64,000 nucleotides of DNA from positions 124,001-188,000 of the forward strand of contig NZ_PHNC01000010.1 in assembly GCF_003121295.1 (NCBI RefSeq), read 5' to 3'. The stretch comes from Streptomyces orinoci (GTDB taxonomy: Bacteria > Actinomycetota > Actinomycetes > Streptomycetales > Streptomycetaceae). Positions 63,316-64,000 of the stretch are shown here, one piece after another; the stretch's first letter is position 1, and each line of letters opens with the position of its first letter. The notes under the pieces were generated by a model. The model was not told the DNA's origin, made no database searches, and saw nothing but the letters and a program-made list of their open reading frames with translations. The translations under genes were made by a program, and so were the position numbers.

Positions 63316-64000
63316 GTGACAGGCAAGGAAGCACCCTCTTCGTTTCGGCTCGCCTATGTCCCGGGCGTGACACCCGCCAAGTGGGTGCGGATCTGGCAGC
63401 AGCGGCTGCCGGACGTCCCCCTGGACCTGGTGCAGATACCGGCCGCCGAGGCCACCGGTGTGCTGCGCCGTGGCGAGGCCGACGCGGGCTTTCTGCGGCT
63501 GCCGGTGGACGGGACGGATCTGTGCGCCATCCCCCTCTACACCGAGACCACGGTGGTGGTGGTCCCCAAGGATCACCTCGTGGCGGCGGTGGACGAGGTG
63601 ACCGCCGGGGATCTGGCCGACGAGATCGTCTTCCATCCGCTGGACGACACCCTGGACTGGGAGCGGCCGCCGGGCCGTCCCGCCATCGAGCGCCCGGCCA
63701 CCACCGAGGACGCCATCGAGCTGGTGGCGGCCGGGGTGGGCCTGCTGGTGGTCCCGCAGTCGCTGGCCCGGCTGTACCACCGCCGTGACCTCACCTACCG
63801 GCCGGTGCTGGGCGTGCCCCAGTCGCGGGTCGCGCTGTCCTGGCCGGAGGAGGCCACCACCGATCTGGTGGAGGACTTCATCGGCATCGTCCGCGGCCGG
63901 ACCGTCAACAGCTCCCGGGGCCGGCGTACGGCCGACCCGGCGGCGGCCGAACCGAAGAAGAAGCACGCCGAGAGCGGCGGGTCCCGGCGCAAGCCCGCGC
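63316..64000 (+). CDS. LysR-type substrate-binding domain protein (runs off right edge)
   Basis: The GTG at 63316 opens a frame that continues to the window end (228 codons seen). It reads FRLAYVPGVTPAKWVRIWQQ, DVPLDLVQIPAAEATGVLRR, GEADAGFLRLPV and VVVVPKDHLVAAVDEVTAGD, then AIELVAAGVGLLVVPQSLAR. This is the periplasmic-binding-like effector half of LysR regulators with no helix-turn-helix in front. The tail is basic (EPKKKHAESGG). It is paired divergently with DUF5997, a conserved Streptomyces arrangement; the role is unknown. Confidence 0.87.
   Translation, partial: MTGKEAPSSFRLAYVPGVTPAKWVRIWQQRLPDVPLDLVQIPAAEATGVLRRGEADAGFLRLPVDGTDLCAIPLYTETTVVVVPKDHLVAAVDEVTAGDLADEIVFHPLDDTLDWERPPGRPAIERPATTEDAIELVAAGVGLLVVPQSLARLYHRRDLTYRPVLGVPQSRVALSWPEEATTDLVEDFIGIVRGRTVNSSRGRRTADPAAAEPKKKHAESGGSRRKPA

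Overview
The window is high-GC actinobacterial chromosome and almost certainly Streptomyces. Codon third positions are strongly GC, GTG and TTG starts are common, GGAGG-type ribosome sites are strong, and the gene content is typical: DUF5997 beside a LysR-type substrate-binding protein, DUF4360, SpoIIE-type phosphatases, monomeric isocitrate dehydrogenase and HelR. Most of the window reads as core chromosome. Two stretches, about 51.1-53.6 kb and 61.0-62.9 kb, are full of broken genes. No tRNA, rRNA, CRISPR array or intact transposon was seen.

Region by region. 0-3.5 kb holds the glyoxylate shunt (aceB end, aceA) with a divergent RamB/ScfR-type regulator and a palindrome-rich control region. 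3.7-6.0 kb holds a DUF72 protein and a DNA photolyase. 6.0-7.6 kb holds a translationally coupled VTC-domain and DUF4956 membrane protein pair. 7.9-10.7 kb holds a PAS/GAF/SpoIIE phosphatase and an anti-sigma-like ATPase. 10.9-17 kb holds secreted and regulatory genes: DUF4360, a small XRE regulator, a serine hydrolase whose C-terminus lies in a 30-bp tandem array, a DUF5937/ArsR regulator, a polysaccharide deacetylase, and two convergent small secreted proteins with a common motif. 17-20 kb holds phosphoketolase and a cyclic-nucleotide-binding protein. 20.2-22.7 kb holds a HelR-type RNA polymerase-recycling ATPase with a rifamycin-element-like palindrome upstream. 22.6-29.6 kb holds a membrane hydrolase, PlsC, a Tat-secreted phospholipase C, phenylalanine hydroxylase, a second SpoIIE phosphatase and a methyltransferase.

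29.9-36.9 kb is a kdp potassium-pump operon (a 27-aa membrane peptide, then kdpF, kdpA, kdpB, kdpC) facing a kdpD whose kinase core has lost its phospho-acceptor histidine. No kdpE is present. A long hairpin separates kdpD from the NADP isocitrate dehydrogenase gene upstream.

40.2-49.0 kb is the most unusual locus. It is one five-gene operon behind a ~0.9 kb leader: a membrane protein with a carrier domain, six membrane helices and three left-handed-beta-helix domains (the polymerising half of a Pls-type polyamino-acid synthetase, without its adenylation domain); a separate synthetase with a truncated condensation lobe, adenylation, carrier and thioesterase domains; a SyrP-like dioxygenase; and sbnB plus sbnA, which together make L-2,3-diaminopropionate. 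I infer a split, diaminopropionate-using poly- or oligo-amino-acid synthetase. It closes with a 12-bp terminator stem.

49.2-64 kb holds a secreted papain-like protease, an SGNH esterase, remnants of a LysR regulator, an oxidoreductase, an alpha/beta hydrolase and an HxlR regulator around an intact isochorismatase-like gene, a MarR-controlled FAD monooxygenase operon, an MBL hydrolase divergent from a small-subunit/amidase pair with a TetR regulator sharing GCAA-N5-TTGC palindromes, an ArsB-like permease, a short TIR protein, phosphotransferase and P450 remnants, DUF5997 and the start of a LysR-type substrate-binding protein.
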